64,000 nt of DNA from Sphingomonas panni (GTDB lineage: Bacteria; Pseudomonadota; Alphaproteobacteria; Sphingomonadales; Sphingomonadaceae). The notes under the pieces were generated by a model, which saw nothing but the letters and a program-made list of their open reading frames with translations, did not search any database and was not told where the DNA came from. Shown one piece after another: positions 49,340-62,880 of the stretch. Position 1 is the stretch's first letter, and each line of letters opens with the position of its first letter. The stretch is taken from the NCBI RefSeq assembly GCF_022664435.1, contig NZ_JAKREU010000001.1, forward strand, positions 868,001 to 932,000. Direction: 5' to 3'. A program made the position numbers and the translations under genes.

Positions 49340-49523
49340 GAATTAGCGGCCCGCACCGGACCGATAACAAGGCATCGTGGACAAAGGGTAGCAACAGCAA
49401 GGCAGCGGTTAGGCCGACGAAGCCGATGCAGGATTCGGCAGCTTTGTCGTAGCAGGTGGCGACGCGTCGCCTGTTCTTGAGCTTGTCGAACAGGCGCTCG
49501 GTCCGGTCGCGCCAGCGATACTT
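49340..49523 (-). pseudogene. Remnant of an IS5-family transposase (C-terminal end)
   Basis: Read on the minus strand, this gives KYRWRDRTERLFDKLKNRRR, then VATCYDKAAESCIGFVGLTA and ALLLLPFVHDALL. This is the end of an IS5-type transposase around the last catalytic Glu (TERLFDKLKNxRRVATxYDK). Nothing of the earlier transposase is present, and a stop lies just upstream in the same frame. The following 270 bases up to the tRNA show no recognisable gene. Confidence 0.75.
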
Positions 49524-49791
49524 GCCCGATCATGTGAGGCGGGGTTGGTGAGCGTTGTGCAAAGGCTGTGGATGGCCACCGCGCCCGGCGTGGCGTTTCG
49601 GCGACATGCTTCGCCAGAAGATGCGAAGCGACTACAGTTCGCTACGTTGGTCATCCCTAAAGATGTTCGTCGCGAACGTTGGCGTATCGGATCAGAAGGT
49701 CGCGATATCTGGCCCCGTGTCGAGCCTCGAGAACGGCGTCTCTATCAGACTTTCCGTCGAAGAGGGCGTGGTGCCCATCTTCGACCGGAAA

Positions 49792-49878
49792 TGGTGCCCA
49801 GAAGAGGACTCGAACCTCCACGACCTTGCGATCGCCAGCACCTGAAGCTGGTGCGTCTACCAATTCCGCCATCTGGGC
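49792..49878 (-). tRNA. tRNA-Leu (anticodon CAG)
   Basis: The minus strand folds into a leucine tRNA with a long variable arm: acceptor GCCCAGA/TCTGGGC, D-loop with AATTGGTAGAC, anticodon loop TTCAGGT, T-arm GGTTCGAGTCC, discriminator A and encoded CCA. It is intact and is not the prophage target. Confidence 0.95.
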
Positions 49879-50014
49879 ACGGGGTAGGAGGGCGCCTCTA
49901 CGGGGCGTCGCCGGGGGTGTCAACAACTTGTTTCGAGATTTTTACGTTGTCCTTGCCGTTTTGCTGCGGGAGCGGCATGGGGCCTGAGGAGTGAGACAGG
50001 CAAAGGCGGACTCG

Positions 50015-50959
50015 ATGAAGAACCAGTTGGTGACGCTGTTCGGCGGCGGCGGCTTTGTCGGCCGCTATGTCGTGCAGGAATTGTTGAAGGCGGGCGCCCG
50101 CGTCCGCATCGCGCAGCGCGATCCGCGCCAGGCGCTGTACCTGCGCACGCAGGGTGGCCTCGGCCAGACGCAGTTCGTCGCCGCCGACCTGACGCGGCCG
50201 GATACGGTCGCGCGGGCGGTTGCCGGGTCGGATGCGGTCGTGAACCTGGTCGGCATCCTCGAGGGGGATTTCGACAAGGTACATGTCGCCGGCGCGCGCA
50301 CGATTGCCGAAGCCGCCGCCGCGGCAGGCGCGAAGGCGTTCGTGCAGATCTCGGCGATCGGCGCCGATCCGGCATCGCCCTCCGCCTACGGCCGGTCGAA
50401 GGCGGCGGGGGAGCAGGCGGTGCTTGCCGCCTTCCCGAGCGCGACCATCCTGCGCCCGTCGATCGTGTTCGGGCGCGAGGACGGCTTCGTCAATCGCTTC
50501 GCCGGCATGATTTCCGGTGCGCCGGCGCTGATCGGGCGTCCGCTGGTACCGGTGATGGCGGCGGCGACGAAGTTCCAGCCAATCTATGTCGTCGACCTGG
50601 CGCAGGTGGTGGCTAAGGCGCTGGCCGAGCCGGAACGCTTCGGCGGGCAGACCTATGCGATCGGTGGGCCGGATGTGATCTCGATGGGCGAACTGAACCG
50701 CTGGATTGCCCATGCGATCGGCCGCGACGTGCGGTTCCTGGAGATTCCCAACGATCTGGGCGGGGCGATCGCGGCGATGCCGCTGACCCCGATCAGCAAG
50801 GATCAATGGGCGATGCTGTCGCGCGACAATGTCGTGGACGGGACCGTGCCGGGGATCGAGGCCTTCGGCGTGCGGCCCGTGCCGCTGGCGACGGTCGCGC
50901 CCGACTGGCTGGTCGTCTATCGCAAGAATGGCCGCTTCAACAAAGTTGCCCGCGCGTGA
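50015..50959 (+). CDS. NAD(P)-binding SDR protein, complex I NDUFA9-like
   Basis: The protein has 314 residues. The nucleotide site is LVTLFGGGGFVGRYVVQELL near residue 5, and YGRSKAAGEQAVL near 130 is the YxxxK region. The mid part (ATILRPSIVFGREDGFVNRF, FQPIYVVDLAQVVAKAL) matches NDUFA9-like proteins, which are complex I accessory subunits in Alphaproteobacteria and mitochondria. A GTG 24 bases upstream is another start. It overlaps uppP by 4 bases. Confidence 0.85.
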   Translation: MKNQLVTLFGGGGFVGRYVVQELLKAGARVRIAQRDPRQALYLRTQGGLGQTQFVAADLTRPDTVARAVAGSDAVVNLVGILEGDFDKVHVAGARTIAEAAAAAGAKAFVQISAIGADPASPSAYGRSKAAGEQAVLAAFPSATILRPSIVFGREDGFVNRFAGMISGAPALIGRPLVPVMAAATKFQPIYVVDLAQVVAKALAEPERFGGQTYAIGGPDVISMGELNRWIAHAIGRDVRFLEIPNDLGGAIAAMPLTPISKDQWAMLSRDNVVDGTVPGIEAFGVRPVPLATVAPDWLVVYRKNGRFNKVARA

Positions 50960-51804
50960 ACCCTGCAACTGCGTGGCTCGAAGCCGCGATCCTGGGTATC
51001 ATCCAGGGACTGACCGAGTTCCTGCCGGTGTCGTCCAGCGCGCATCTGCGGATCGCCGGGGCGTTCCTGCCATCGGGCACCGATCCGGGCGCCGCGTTCA
51101 CCGCGATCATCCAGATCGGGACCGAAGCGGCGGTGCTGCTGTATTTCCGCAAGGATATCTGGCGGATCGCAATGGCGTGGCTGGGGCAGTTCTTCGGCGG
51201 CCGACAGGATGCGGCGGCGCGCGACGGTGCGCGGATGGGCTGGCTGGTGATCGTCGGTACGCTGCCGATCGTCGTGCTGGGGCTGTTGTTCAAGGACGCG
51301 ATCGAGACGTCGCTGCGCAACTTGTGGTTCACGGCGTTCAGCCTGATCGGGTTCGGTATCCTGCTGGGCATCGCCGATATCGTCGGGCGGCGGCGGCTGG
51401 GTCTCGACCGGTTGCGCTGGGGCGGTGGCGTCGTGTTCGGCTTTGCGCAGGCGATGGCGTTGCTGCCGGGCGTGTCGCGGTCGGGCGGGACGATCACCGC
51501 CGGGCTTTTCATGGGATTCACCCGCGAAGCGGCGGCGCGTTATTCGTTCCTGCTCGCCATTCCTGCGGTGCTCGCATCGGGATTGTACCAGCTGCTCAAG
51601 ACCTGGGGACAGTTCGGTCCCTATGGACCGGGGCCGACGCTGCTGGCGACGATCATCTCGTTCGTCGTGGGTTATGCATCGATCGTCGGATTCCTGAAGC
51701 TGGTGTCGACCCGCGGCTATATGGCGTTCGTCATCTATCGCGTGCTGTTGGGTAGCGCGTTGATTTACCTGTTGTCGCAAGGACGTATCGCTGCGCTGGC
51801 ATAG
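50956..51804 (+). CDS. uppP: Undecaprenyl-diphosphatase (bacitracin resistance)
   Basis: The protein has 282 residues and about eight membrane helices. It recycles the undecaprenyl carrier for peptidoglycan and other polymers. The two active-site motifs are present: GLTEFLPVSSSAHL near residue 18 and LPGVSRSGGTITAGL near residue 170. The GTG start overlaps the preceding stop. Confidence 0.95.
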   Translation: MNPATAWLEAAILGIIQGLTEFLPVSSSAHLRIAGAFLPSGTDPGAAFTAIIQIGTEAAVLLYFRKDIWRIAMAWLGQFFGGRQDAAARDGARMGWLVIVGTLPIVVLGLLFKDAIETSLRNLWFTAFSLIGFGILLGIADIVGRRRLGLDRLRWGGGVVFGFAQAMALLPGVSRSGGTITAGLFMGFTREAAARYSFLLAIPAVLASGLYQLLKTWGQFGPYGPGPTLLATIISFVVGYASIVGFLKLVSTRGYMAFVIYRVLLGSALIYLLSQGRIAALA

Positions 51805-51955
51805 GTCCGATTCGGCCATAAAAGCCTTTGTTGCGAACTGTTCTTGAAAACCGCACGGGGCGGGGGTGGTAACAAGGTCAGTAATGCTTACCTAAAGATC
51901 GTTTGTTGCGTGACTTCGGCCTGAAAATATGCTTTCCGAAGGGTCGGAGGGCATT

Positions 51956-53401
51956 ATGGCCGATCAAGCAATGTTGAAGTTCGTTTCGCGTGCGCAGTCC
52001 TATCCTGCCAAGCGCGAACCCGAATTGCGGGCGGAGGATTTCCGCGAGATCGCGGAGCGTTACGCTCCGCCGACCGCCGAGGATCAGGCGGGGCGTTGCT
52101 CGCAGTGCGGCGTCCCCTATTGCTCGGTACATTGCCCGCTGCACAATCACATCCCCGACTGGCTGCGCCTGACCGCCGAGGGGCGGTTGCAGGAAGCGTA
52201 TCAGCTGTCGAACAGCACCTCGACCATGCCCGAAATCTGCGGCCGCATCTGTCCGCAGGACCGGCTGTGCGAGGGCAATTGCGTCATCGAATTTTCCGGC
52301 CACGGCGCGGTCACGATCGGATCGGTCGAGAAGTTCATCACCGACACCGCATGGGAAAATGGCTGGGTCGAACCGGTCGCGGTCGGCCCGGCGCGCGGCC
52401 AGTCGGTCGGCATCGTCGGTGCGGGTCCGGCGGGGCTGGCGGCGTCGGAATGGCTGCGTAACCTCGGCTATGAGGTCCATGTCTATGACCGCTATGATCG
52501 GGCCGGCGGGCTGCTGACCTATGGCATTCCGGGCTTCAAGCTCGAAAAGCCGGTCGTGATGCGCCGCGTCGAGCGGTTGAAGGAAGGCGGCATCGTCTTT
52601 CATGAAGGCTTCGAGGTCGGTCGCGATGCCAAGCTCGACGAACTGCGTCAGAAGCATGATGCGATCCTGATCGCGACCGGTGTGTACAAGCCCCGCGCGA
52701 TCAAGGCGCCGGGCGTCGGCAGCGGCGGGGTGGTCGATGCGCTCGATTACCTGACCGCGTCGAACAAGGTCGGTTTCGGCGACAGCGTGCCGGCCTATGA
52801 CGATGGCTCGCTGAACGCGGCGGGCAAGAATGTCGTCGTCGTCGGCGGCGGCGATACCGCAATGGACTGTGTCCGCACCGCGATCCGTCAGGGCGCGAAG
52901 TCGGTGAAGTGCCTCTATCGCCGCGACCGCGCCAACATGCCGGGGTCGCAGCGCGAAGTCGCCAACGCCGAGGAAGAAGGCGTCGAGTTCGTCTGGCTCT
53001 CCGCCCCCGCCGCGTTTGACGAGCGCGACGGACAGGTGGTGCAGGTCCGTGCGACCGGTATGCGTCTGGGTGCGCCCGACGCATCGGGTCGCCGTGCGCC
53101 GGAGGCCGATCCGGGCAACGAGTTCCTGCTCGAGGCCGATCTGGTGGTGAAGGCGCTGGGCTTCGATGCCGAAGACCTGCCCACGCTGTTCGATGCGCCC
53201 GAACTGGGGGTGACCCGCTGGGGGACGGTGCGGGTCGACGGCAAGTCGATGATGACGTCGTTGGACGGCGTGTTCGCGGCCGGCGACATCGTGCGCGGAG
53301 CATCGCTGGTCGTATGGGCGATCCGCGACGGTCGCGACGTGACCGAGCGGATGCACGCGTACCTCAAGGCCAAGGCCAAGGCTGCGAAGGTGGCGGCATG
53401 A
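51956..53401 (+). CDS. gltD: Glutamate synthase (NADPH), small subunit
   Basis: The protein has 481 residues. It takes electrons from NADPH and passes them to the large subunit. The N-terminal iron-sulfur cysteines are in GRCSQCGVPYCSVHCPLHN and CGRICPQDRLCEGNC, the FAD site is VGIVGAGPAGLAASEWL and the NADPH site VVVVGGGDTAMDCVR. The ATG at 51956 has GGAGG 7 bases upstream. A 150-base gap before it probably holds the promoter. It starts the gltD-DUF2059-gltB operon. Confidence 0.95.
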   Translation: MADQAMLKFVSRAQSYPAKREPELRAEDFREIAERYAPPTAEDQAGRCSQCGVPYCSVHCPLHNHIPDWLRLTAEGRLQEAYQLSNSTSTMPEICGRICPQDRLCEGNCVIEFSGHGAVTIGSVEKFITDTAWENGWVEPVAVGPARGQSVGIVGAGPAGLAASEWLRNLGYEVHVYDRYDRAGGLLTYGIPGFKLEKPVVMRRVERLKEGGIVFHEGFEVGRDAKLDELRQKHDAILIATGVYKPRAIKAPGVGSGGVVDALDYLTASNKVGFGDSVPAYDDGSLNAAGKNVVVVGGGDTAMDCVRTAIRQGAKSVKCLYRRDRANMPGSQREVANAEEEGVEFVWLSAPAAFDERDGQVVQVRATGMRLGAPDASGRRAPEADPGNEFLLEADLVVKALGFDAEDLPTLFDAPELGVTRWGTVRVDGKSMMTSLDGVFAAGDIVRGASLVVWAIRDGRDVTERMHAYLKAKAKAAKVAA

Positions 53402-53999
53402 AGGCGCTGATCCTCGCAGCCGCGCTGTGGGGCGCCACGCCGGCGCTGGCGCAGACACCGGCCGCTCCCGCTCCCGCCGCCGTACAACCGATCGATCCGG
53501 CGCGGCTGGCACTCGCCGAAAAGTCGGTCGCGGTGCTGGTGCCGCAGGGCGTCTATATGCGGCTGATGCGGCAGCAGTTTCCGGCGATGATGGATGCCAT
53601 GCTCGCCAATATGGAAACGGCGGTGCCCGGCGGTCGCGAGAAGGCGCGCGCCGCCGACCCCGCGTTCGACGAACGGATGCGGATCATGACCCGCGTCATG
53701 GGTGAGGAACTCGGCCCGCTGATGGGGCGGATGGAACCGTCGCTGCGCATCGGCATGGCCCGTGCGCTGGCCAAGCGGTTCGACGCGCGGCAGTTGAACG
53801 ACCTGAACGCCTTTTTCGCCACGCCTTCGGGCCAGGCGTTCGGCGAGCAGTTCATATCGCTGTTCGCCGACCCGGAAATCATGGGCGAAATGATGAAGGC
53901 GATGCCGATGATGCTGCAGGAAATGCCGCGCATCATGAAGAAGGTGGAGGCCGCGACCGCGCATCTGCCGAAGCCTCCCAAGCCGAAGGGCGAAAACGA

Positions 54000-54003
<4 letters not shown>
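53398..54003 (+). CDS. DUF2059-like secreted protein
   Basis: The protein has 201 residues with a signal peptide (MKALILAAALWGATPALAQ). The domain from about 110 (EELGPLMGRMEPSLRIGMAR, LNDLNAFFATPSGQAFGEQF) matches the DUF2059 type, where FYxTPxGxxF is conserved. It probably sits in the periplasm. Its place between gltD and gltB, with 4-base overlaps on both sides, is unusual, and its relation to glutamate synthesis is unknown. Confidence 0.82.
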
Positions 54004-58529
<4,526 letters not shown>

Positions 58530-58538
58530 ACGGCTCTA

Positions 58539-58560
58539 CCGGGTCGGTCAGCCGACCCGG
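58539..58560. terminator. Hairpin between convergent gltB and STAS-like gene
   Basis: CCGGGTCGG (58539-58547) and CCGACCCGG (58552-58560) form a perfect 9-bp stem with a TCAG loop, 10 bases after the gltB stop and overlapping the end of the opposite gene. There is no T-run, so termination is probable but not certain. Confidence 0.6.
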
Positions 58561-58961
58561 CAGGCTGCGTGCGCCGGAGGCCGTGGCGTCATCAGCCACG
58601 CCTCCGCCGCGTCGGGGTGTTCGAAATAGCAGGTCTCGCGGCCCTGCGCCGCGCGGCGGATCTGCATTGTCGAGAGCGAATGACCGACGACGAAGGCCAG
58701 CCGGCGCGAAATGGTGCGCGGGTCGTCGAGCAGCCGGCGGAACGCGGCGACGCTTTCCGACGCCTGGATATCCATCGCGCGGATGTCGACCAGCGTCAGA
58801 TGGTCGTTCGGCCGCGTGCGCAACGCCAGCAATTCCCGGTCGCGAGCGGCGGCGAAGCGGGCGATGTCGTCGGCGTTGAAGAAGCCGGCGAGGGTGATCC
58901 GCATCAATCCACGGGGCACGTCGTTGACGATCGAAAAGGTCGCTTCCATGATGTCGGCCAT
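58548..58961 (-). CDS. STAS/SpoIIAA-like domain protein
   Basis: The protein has 137 residues. The pattern RGLMRITLAGFFNADDIARF, DHLTLVDIRAMDIQASESVA, AFVVGHSLSTMQIRRAAQ and CYFEHPDAAEAWL resembles SpoIIAA-like/STAS proteins in which the phosphorylatable Ser is often missing. It may be a regulator or lipid carrier; the role is unknown. The start could also be the Met four codons later. Confidence 0.7.
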   Translation of the reverse strand: MADIMEATFSIVNDVPRGLMRITLAGFFNADDIARFAAARDRELLALRTRPNDHLTLVDIRAMDIQASESVAAFRRLLDDPRTISRRLAFVVGHSLSTMQIRRAAQGRETCYFEHPDAAEAWLMTPRPPAHAACRVG

Positions 58962-58984
58962 ATCCGAAAAACCTTGCCAGCAGG

Positions 58985-59539
58985 TTAGCCCGCCGCGTGC
59001 CGCCGGATCGCCAGCCAGCCGAACGCGCCATAGACCGCCAGCGCCGGCCAGCCGCCATCGGTCGCGAAGAGATAGGCCACCCCGACCCCGGTCAGCGCCA
59101 TTGCCGTGACAAGGGCGAGGCGACCCGGCAGCGCCGCCGCCAGCAACACCGCCCCGGCCAGCGTAGCCACCAGCGCCTGCACCCCCAGCCACGCATAGGA
59201 GCCGGCGACCCCGAGCGATCCGAGGCCGGGGAGCTTGACCGTCGCATAGCCCCGCATCGCATTGGGGAACGTATCCGCCGCCAGATGCAGTCCGATACCG
59301 ATCGCAAGGCCCGCCATCACCGGCCGCCAGCGCGTCGCGACCAGCGCGAGGGTGAGCGGCAGCAGCGAATGGGTCAGGGCGCTGCGATGGCCGATCGGCA
59401 GCAGCAGGTCGAGATCGGGCAGGGTCGTGCCCGCGATCCCGGCGCACACGACCGCGACCGCCTGTACCCAAGGGCGGGGCGAGCGGTTGGCCAGCAGGAT
59501 CGCCGCGATCAACCACAACAGGCTTGCGAGCAACCCCAC
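58985..59539 (-). CDS. DUF457/YdjM-type inner membrane protein
   Basis: The protein has 184 residues and about six membrane spans. TTLPDLDLLLPIGHRSALTH and IGIGLHLAADTFPNAMRG carry the D-x-D and H motifs of the YdjM/LexA-regulated, metal-dependent hydrolase-like membrane family (DUF457). I chose the GTG at 59539 because AAGGGG stands 5 bases before it, and an earlier start would overlap the divergent fzlA. Confidence 0.8.
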   Translation of the reverse strand: MGLLASLLWLIAAILLANRSPRPWVQAVAVVCAGIAGTTLPDLDLLLPIGHRSALTHSLLPLTLALVATRWRPVMAGLAIGIGLHLAADTFPNAMRGYATVKLPGLGSLGVAGSYAWLGVQALVATLAGAVLLAAALPGRLALVTAMALTGVGVAYLFATDGGWPALAVYGAFGWLAIRRHAAG

Positions 59540-59584
59540 ACGAATCCCCTTCCGCCCGGACGGCGCGCCGCCTAACACGGGACC

Positions 59585-60256
59585 ATGTGGCAGCTCCTGC
59601 AATTCCCGCTATGTCCTTTCTCACGGAAAGTCCGCCTGCTGCTCGCGGAAAAGAGCATCGGATACCAGCCGGTCCGCGAATCGCCCTGGGCGCGGCGCGA
59701 CGAATTCCTGCACATCAACCCCGCCGGCCAGACCCCGGTGATGATCGATGACGCAGCGGGCGTACGGCTGATCGATTCGATGGCGATCTGCGAATATATC
59801 GAGGAGACGGGCGACAAGCCCGCCATGCTGAACGGCAGCGCCGCCGACCGCGCCGAACAGCGGCGGCTGGTGACGTGGTTCGACACCCAATTCTATCGCG
59901 AGATCACCGGCCCGCTGCTGATGGAGCGCATGGAGAAGCGCATCGTCCACCGCCAGACGCCCGATACGCGGGTGCTGCGCGAGGCGATGAAGGCGGCGGT
60001 CGAGCATCTCGACTATATCGATTACCTGCTCGACCATCGGCAGTGGATCGGCGGCGCGACGATGAGCCTCGCCGACCTGGCGGCCGCGGCGCAGATTTCG
60101 ATCGCCGACTATCTGGGCGGGATCGATTTCAAGACGCACGATCTCGCCAAGCGCTGGTATGTCGGCATGAAGAGCCGCCCGAGCTTCCGCCCGCTGCTGG
60201 CCGAGCGGATGGAAGGCGTGCCGCCGCCGGCGGATTATGAGAAATTGGACGTTTAG
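59585..60256 (+). CDS. fzlA: FzlA, FtsZ-binding glutathione S-transferase-like protein
   Basis: The protein has 223 residues with the GST fold: a thioredoxin-like part (LLQFPLCPFSRKVRLLLAEK, NPAGQTPVMID, SMAICEYIEETG) and a helical part. The C-terminal stretch KSRPSFRPLLAERMEGVPPP with ADYEKLDV is characteristic of FzlA. In Caulobacter FzlA binds FtsZ filaments and is needed for division. The residues of the GSH site are not all conserved. It is divergent from the membrane protein gene. Confidence 0.85.
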   Translation: MWQLLQFPLCPFSRKVRLLLAEKSIGYQPVRESPWARRDEFLHINPAGQTPVMIDDAAGVRLIDSMAICEYIEETGDKPAMLNGSAADRAEQRRLVTWFDTQFYREITGPLLMERMEKRIVHRQTPDTRVLREAMKAAVEHLDYIDYLLDHRQWIGGATMSLADLAAAAQISIADYLGGIDFKTHDLAKRWYVGMKSRPSFRPLLAERMEGVPPPADYEKLDV

Positions 60257-60280
60257 GGCTGCTTTCGTCCTCCCCCGTTT

Positions 60281-60388
60281 GGTTCGAGTAGCGATCGAGC
60301 GAAGTCGAGAGCGCGTATCGAGAACGGGTTGCCCCAAACGGGGCGTTCTCGACGGAGGCTTCTCGACAGGCTCGAAGCTGCTCGAACC
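60281..60388. repeat. Imperfect intergenic inverted repeat after fzlA
   Basis: GGTTCGAGTAGC...TCGAGAACG on the left pairs with CGTTCTCGA...CTCGAACC on the right. The TTCTCGACAGGCTCGAAG core is a dispersed sphingomonad repeat. It separates convergent genes and may stop transcription. Confidence 0.7.
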
Positions 60389-60415
60389 GAGCGGGGTGGG
60401 TCGGGAAGGGTTTCG

Positions 60416-61072
60416 TCAGAACGAATAGGACGAGATGAACAGCAAGCCGCTTTGCGACTGGCGGCGGAAGCGGACTTCGGTTTCGCCGGCGGGGGGCGGT
60501 TGGTCCTCGACGAAGCCGTTGCCGAGGATGCGGGTGTCGACGTCGTAGAAGATGCCGACGCCGAGGTTGAAGCTGGACGCCCGGTCGACTCCGCGGCGCA
60601 GGCCCACCATCACGCCCAGCCCGATCGCGTCGATCACCTTTTCCCCGCCCGGTTGCAGGGCGACGAACGGGCCGATGCCGAAATTCTTCTGTGCCGACAG
60701 GCAGTTGTCGTACTTTACCGGATCGTCCTTGAAATCGGCACAGAACGCCTCCTCTCGGTCGCGACGCGTCTTGCTGAACGTCGGCGTCGCGAAATAATGC
60801 GATTCGAGGACGATACGGGCGCGAATGTTTTCGGTGCGCGTGACCCGGACGACATTGTTGGCGATCACCGCGTCCGACACGCGGTCGTTATTGCCGAGGT
60901 CGTAGGACATCGAAACGCCGATGCCGAAGTCGAGCCCGCCGAAATTCTGGCGCCCGGAAGCGGCCTTCTCCTGGGCAGTGGCGTCCGGCGTGTCGACCGC
61001 CGCAGCCTTTTCCTGCGCGAGCGCCGTTGCCGGCAGCGCGAATAGGCCGATTGCAAGAAATGTCCTGACCAT
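60416..61072 (-). CDS. Outer-membrane-like beta-barrel protein
   Basis: The protein has 218 residues with a signal peptide (MVRTFLAIGLFALPATALAQ). The rest has alternating beta strands (FGIGVSMSYDLGNNDRV, RIVLESHYFATP, FGIGPFVALQPG, GLGVMVGLRR, FNLGVGIFYDVD), and the C-terminus ends in SSYSF, the terminal Phe of barrel proteins. Two cysteines could form a loop disulfide. The family and function are not recognised. Confidence 0.72.
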   Translation of the reverse strand: MVRTFLAIGLFALPATALAQEKAAAVDTPDATAQEKAASGRQNFGGLDFGIGVSMSYDLGNNDRVSDAVIANNVVRVTRTENIRARIVLESHYFATPTFSKTRRDREEAFCADFKDDPVKYDNCLSAQKNFGIGPFVALQPGGEKVIDAIGLGVMVGLRRGVDRASSFNLGVGIFYDVDTRILGNGFVEDQPPPAGETEVRFRRQSQSGLLFISSYSF

Positions 61073-61384
61073 GACGTATCCCCCTGTCGAATGACTCGGG
61101 AAATACGCCCCGCACGGACGATAGCCGGTCGCGGCGCGGCGGTGCGGGCGGGTTGGCTTCGTTTCGGAGGCAATGCGCCGAAATCGCATCGGAATCGGCC
61201 GGGTCGGGACCCGGCGCGGCGGCCAAAGTTCACAAAGTTCACACTCGTGCGCGTTTTGCGTCGCGCGTGACGTTGCGTGGCGTGGGCTTGGATCGGGGAT
61301 GGACGGTGGGAAAGAGCGCCGGCGAGCATGGCGACGCGGCACGCTGTAGGAAAGCGTTACCGGGCGCGAGCGTCGCGGGGAGAC
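61073..61384. other. Intergenic region upstream of the barrel protein gene and downstream of rpoN
   Basis: No gene was found in these 312 bases. It holds a direct repeat AAAGTTCAC-AAAGTTCAC (61225-61242) and a short GGGTCGGGACCC hairpin near 61201. Promoter elements of the barrel gene should be near 61073-61110 on the minus strand, but none is clear. Confidence 0.55.
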
Positions 61385-62875
61385 CTACCCGCCCAGCGCC
61401 TTTTGCCGGCGGCGCTGCACCGACGACCCCAGCCCGATCGCCTCGCGATATTTCGCGACCGTCCGCCTTGCGATGTCGAAGCCCTTGGCATTCAGCAGTT
61501 CGACCAATGTGTCGTCGGACAGGATCTTCTTCGGGTCCTCGTTCGCGATCAGGGTGCGGATCGCGTCCTTGACCGCGAGGGCCGAGACGGCCTCGCCGCC
61601 ATCGGCTGACTGGATCGCCGAGGTGAAGAAATATTTCAGTTCGAACAGGCCGCGCGGGCAGGAGAGATATTTGTTCGAGGTCACCCGGCTGACGGTCGAT
61701 TCATGCATCTCGATCGCCTCCGCCACCTTGGCCAGGGTCAGCGGGCGGAGATGGGCGACGCCCTGGCGGAAAAAGGCTTCCTGCTGCTTCACGATCTCGG
61801 TCGCGACCTTCAGGATGGTGCGCTGGCGCTGGTCGAGCGCCTTGACCAGCCAGTTGGCGCTGGCGAGGCAGTCGGACAGCCACGCCTTGGACGATTTGTC
61901 GCCATTGGCGCTGAGTTCGGCGAAATAGCCGCGATTGACCAGCACGCGCGGCAGGGTCGCGCCGTTGATCTCTACCGCCCAGCCGTCCTTGCGCGGCGCG
62001 ACGAACAGGTCTGGGACGACCGATTGCGTGCGTTCCCCACCGAAGCGGCAGCCGGGTTTCGGGTCGTAGCCGCGCAGTTCGCGGATCATGTCGGCAAGAT
62101 CTTCGTCATCGACCTCGCAGATGCGGCGCAACTGCGGCAGGGCACCGCGCGCGACGAGGTCGAGATTGTCGATCAGCCGCGCCATGCAGGGATCGTAGCG
62201 GTCTACCTCCTTCGCCTGGATCGTCAGGCATTCCGCCAGGCTGCGCGCGCCGACGCCGCTGGGGTCGAAGGTCTGGACGATGCCCAGCACCCCCTCCACC
62301 CGGGCCACCGGCACGCCGAGGCGGTGGGCGATGTCGAGCAGCGAACCGGACAGATAGCCGCATTCGTCGATCTGATCGATGATCGCGCTGGCGATGAACA
62401 GGTCGGCCCCGGCGACACAGGCCCCGGCCTGTTGCAGCAGATGGTCGGCGAGTGAGATATCGTCGCTCGCGAAACCGTCGAGATCGGGGCCTTCGTCGAA
62501 CCCGCCGCCGCCGGTCGCGGCAAGGCCGAGACCGCCATCGAGCGAGCCGACCCCGTCCGAGGGGCTGTCATGGTGAAAGGTGTCGCCCAGATCGAGGTCG
62601 AGCGATTCGCCGCTGGCCGCGCCGATCCCGAGCAATTCGTCCGATCCGGCGGGTTCGCTGGCGGCGGCGACCGGTTCGGGGGCTTCGAAGGCCGGGCCGT
62701 CGTCGTCGCTGCCCCCGCCACCGGAGTCGAGCAGCGGGTTCTTCTCGACCTCTTCGGCGATGAACCCTTCGATCTCCAGATTCGACAGCGCGAGCAGGCG
62801 GATCGCCTGCTGCAACTGCGGCGTCATCACCAGCGATTGCGACTGGCGCAGGTCGAGGCGAGGGGCGAGGCTCAT
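61385..62875 (-). CDS. rpoN: RNA polymerase sigma-54 factor
   Basis: The protein has 496 residues. Region I is Gln/Leu-rich (RLDLRQSQSLVMTPQLQQAI, RLLALSNLEIEGFIAEEVEK), region II is acidic with many Gly and Asp, and region III holds the core-binding and DNA-binding parts (FFTSAIQSADGGEAVSALAV), ending in the RpoN box (IARRTVAKYREAIGL). It needs enhancer-binding ATPases to open promoters. The 5-base gap after lptB is typical of Proteobacteria. Confidence 0.96.
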   Translation of the reverse strand: MSLAPRLDLRQSQSLVMTPQLQQAIRLLALSNLEIEGFIAEEVEKNPLLDSGGGGSDDDGPAFEAPEPVAAASEPAGSDELLGIGAASGESLDLDLGDTFHHDSPSDGVGSLDGGLGLAATGGGGFDEGPDLDGFASDDISLADHLLQQAGACVAGADLFIASAIIDQIDECGYLSGSLLDIAHRLGVPVARVEGVLGIVQTFDPSGVGARSLAECLTIQAKEVDRYDPCMARLIDNLDLVARGALPQLRRICEVDDEDLADMIRELRGYDPKPGCRFGGERTQSVVPDLFVAPRKDGWAVEINGATLPRVLVNRGYFAELSANGDKSSKAWLSDCLASANWLVKALDQRQRTILKVATEIVKQQEAFFRQGVAHLRPLTLAKVAEAIEMHESTVSRVTSNKYLSCPRGLFELKYFFTSAIQSADGGEAVSALAVKDAIRTLIANEDPKKILSDDTLVELLNAKGFDIARRTVAKYREAIGLGSSVQRRRQKALGG

Positions 62876-62880
62876 GACGG

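Noticed and set aside
49768..49800. Direct repeat TGGTGCCCA at the 3' end of tRNA-Leu as a possible attachment site
   Set aside because: Only 9 bases match and no integrase or island is next to it. The prophage in this window inserts by transposition elsewhere.
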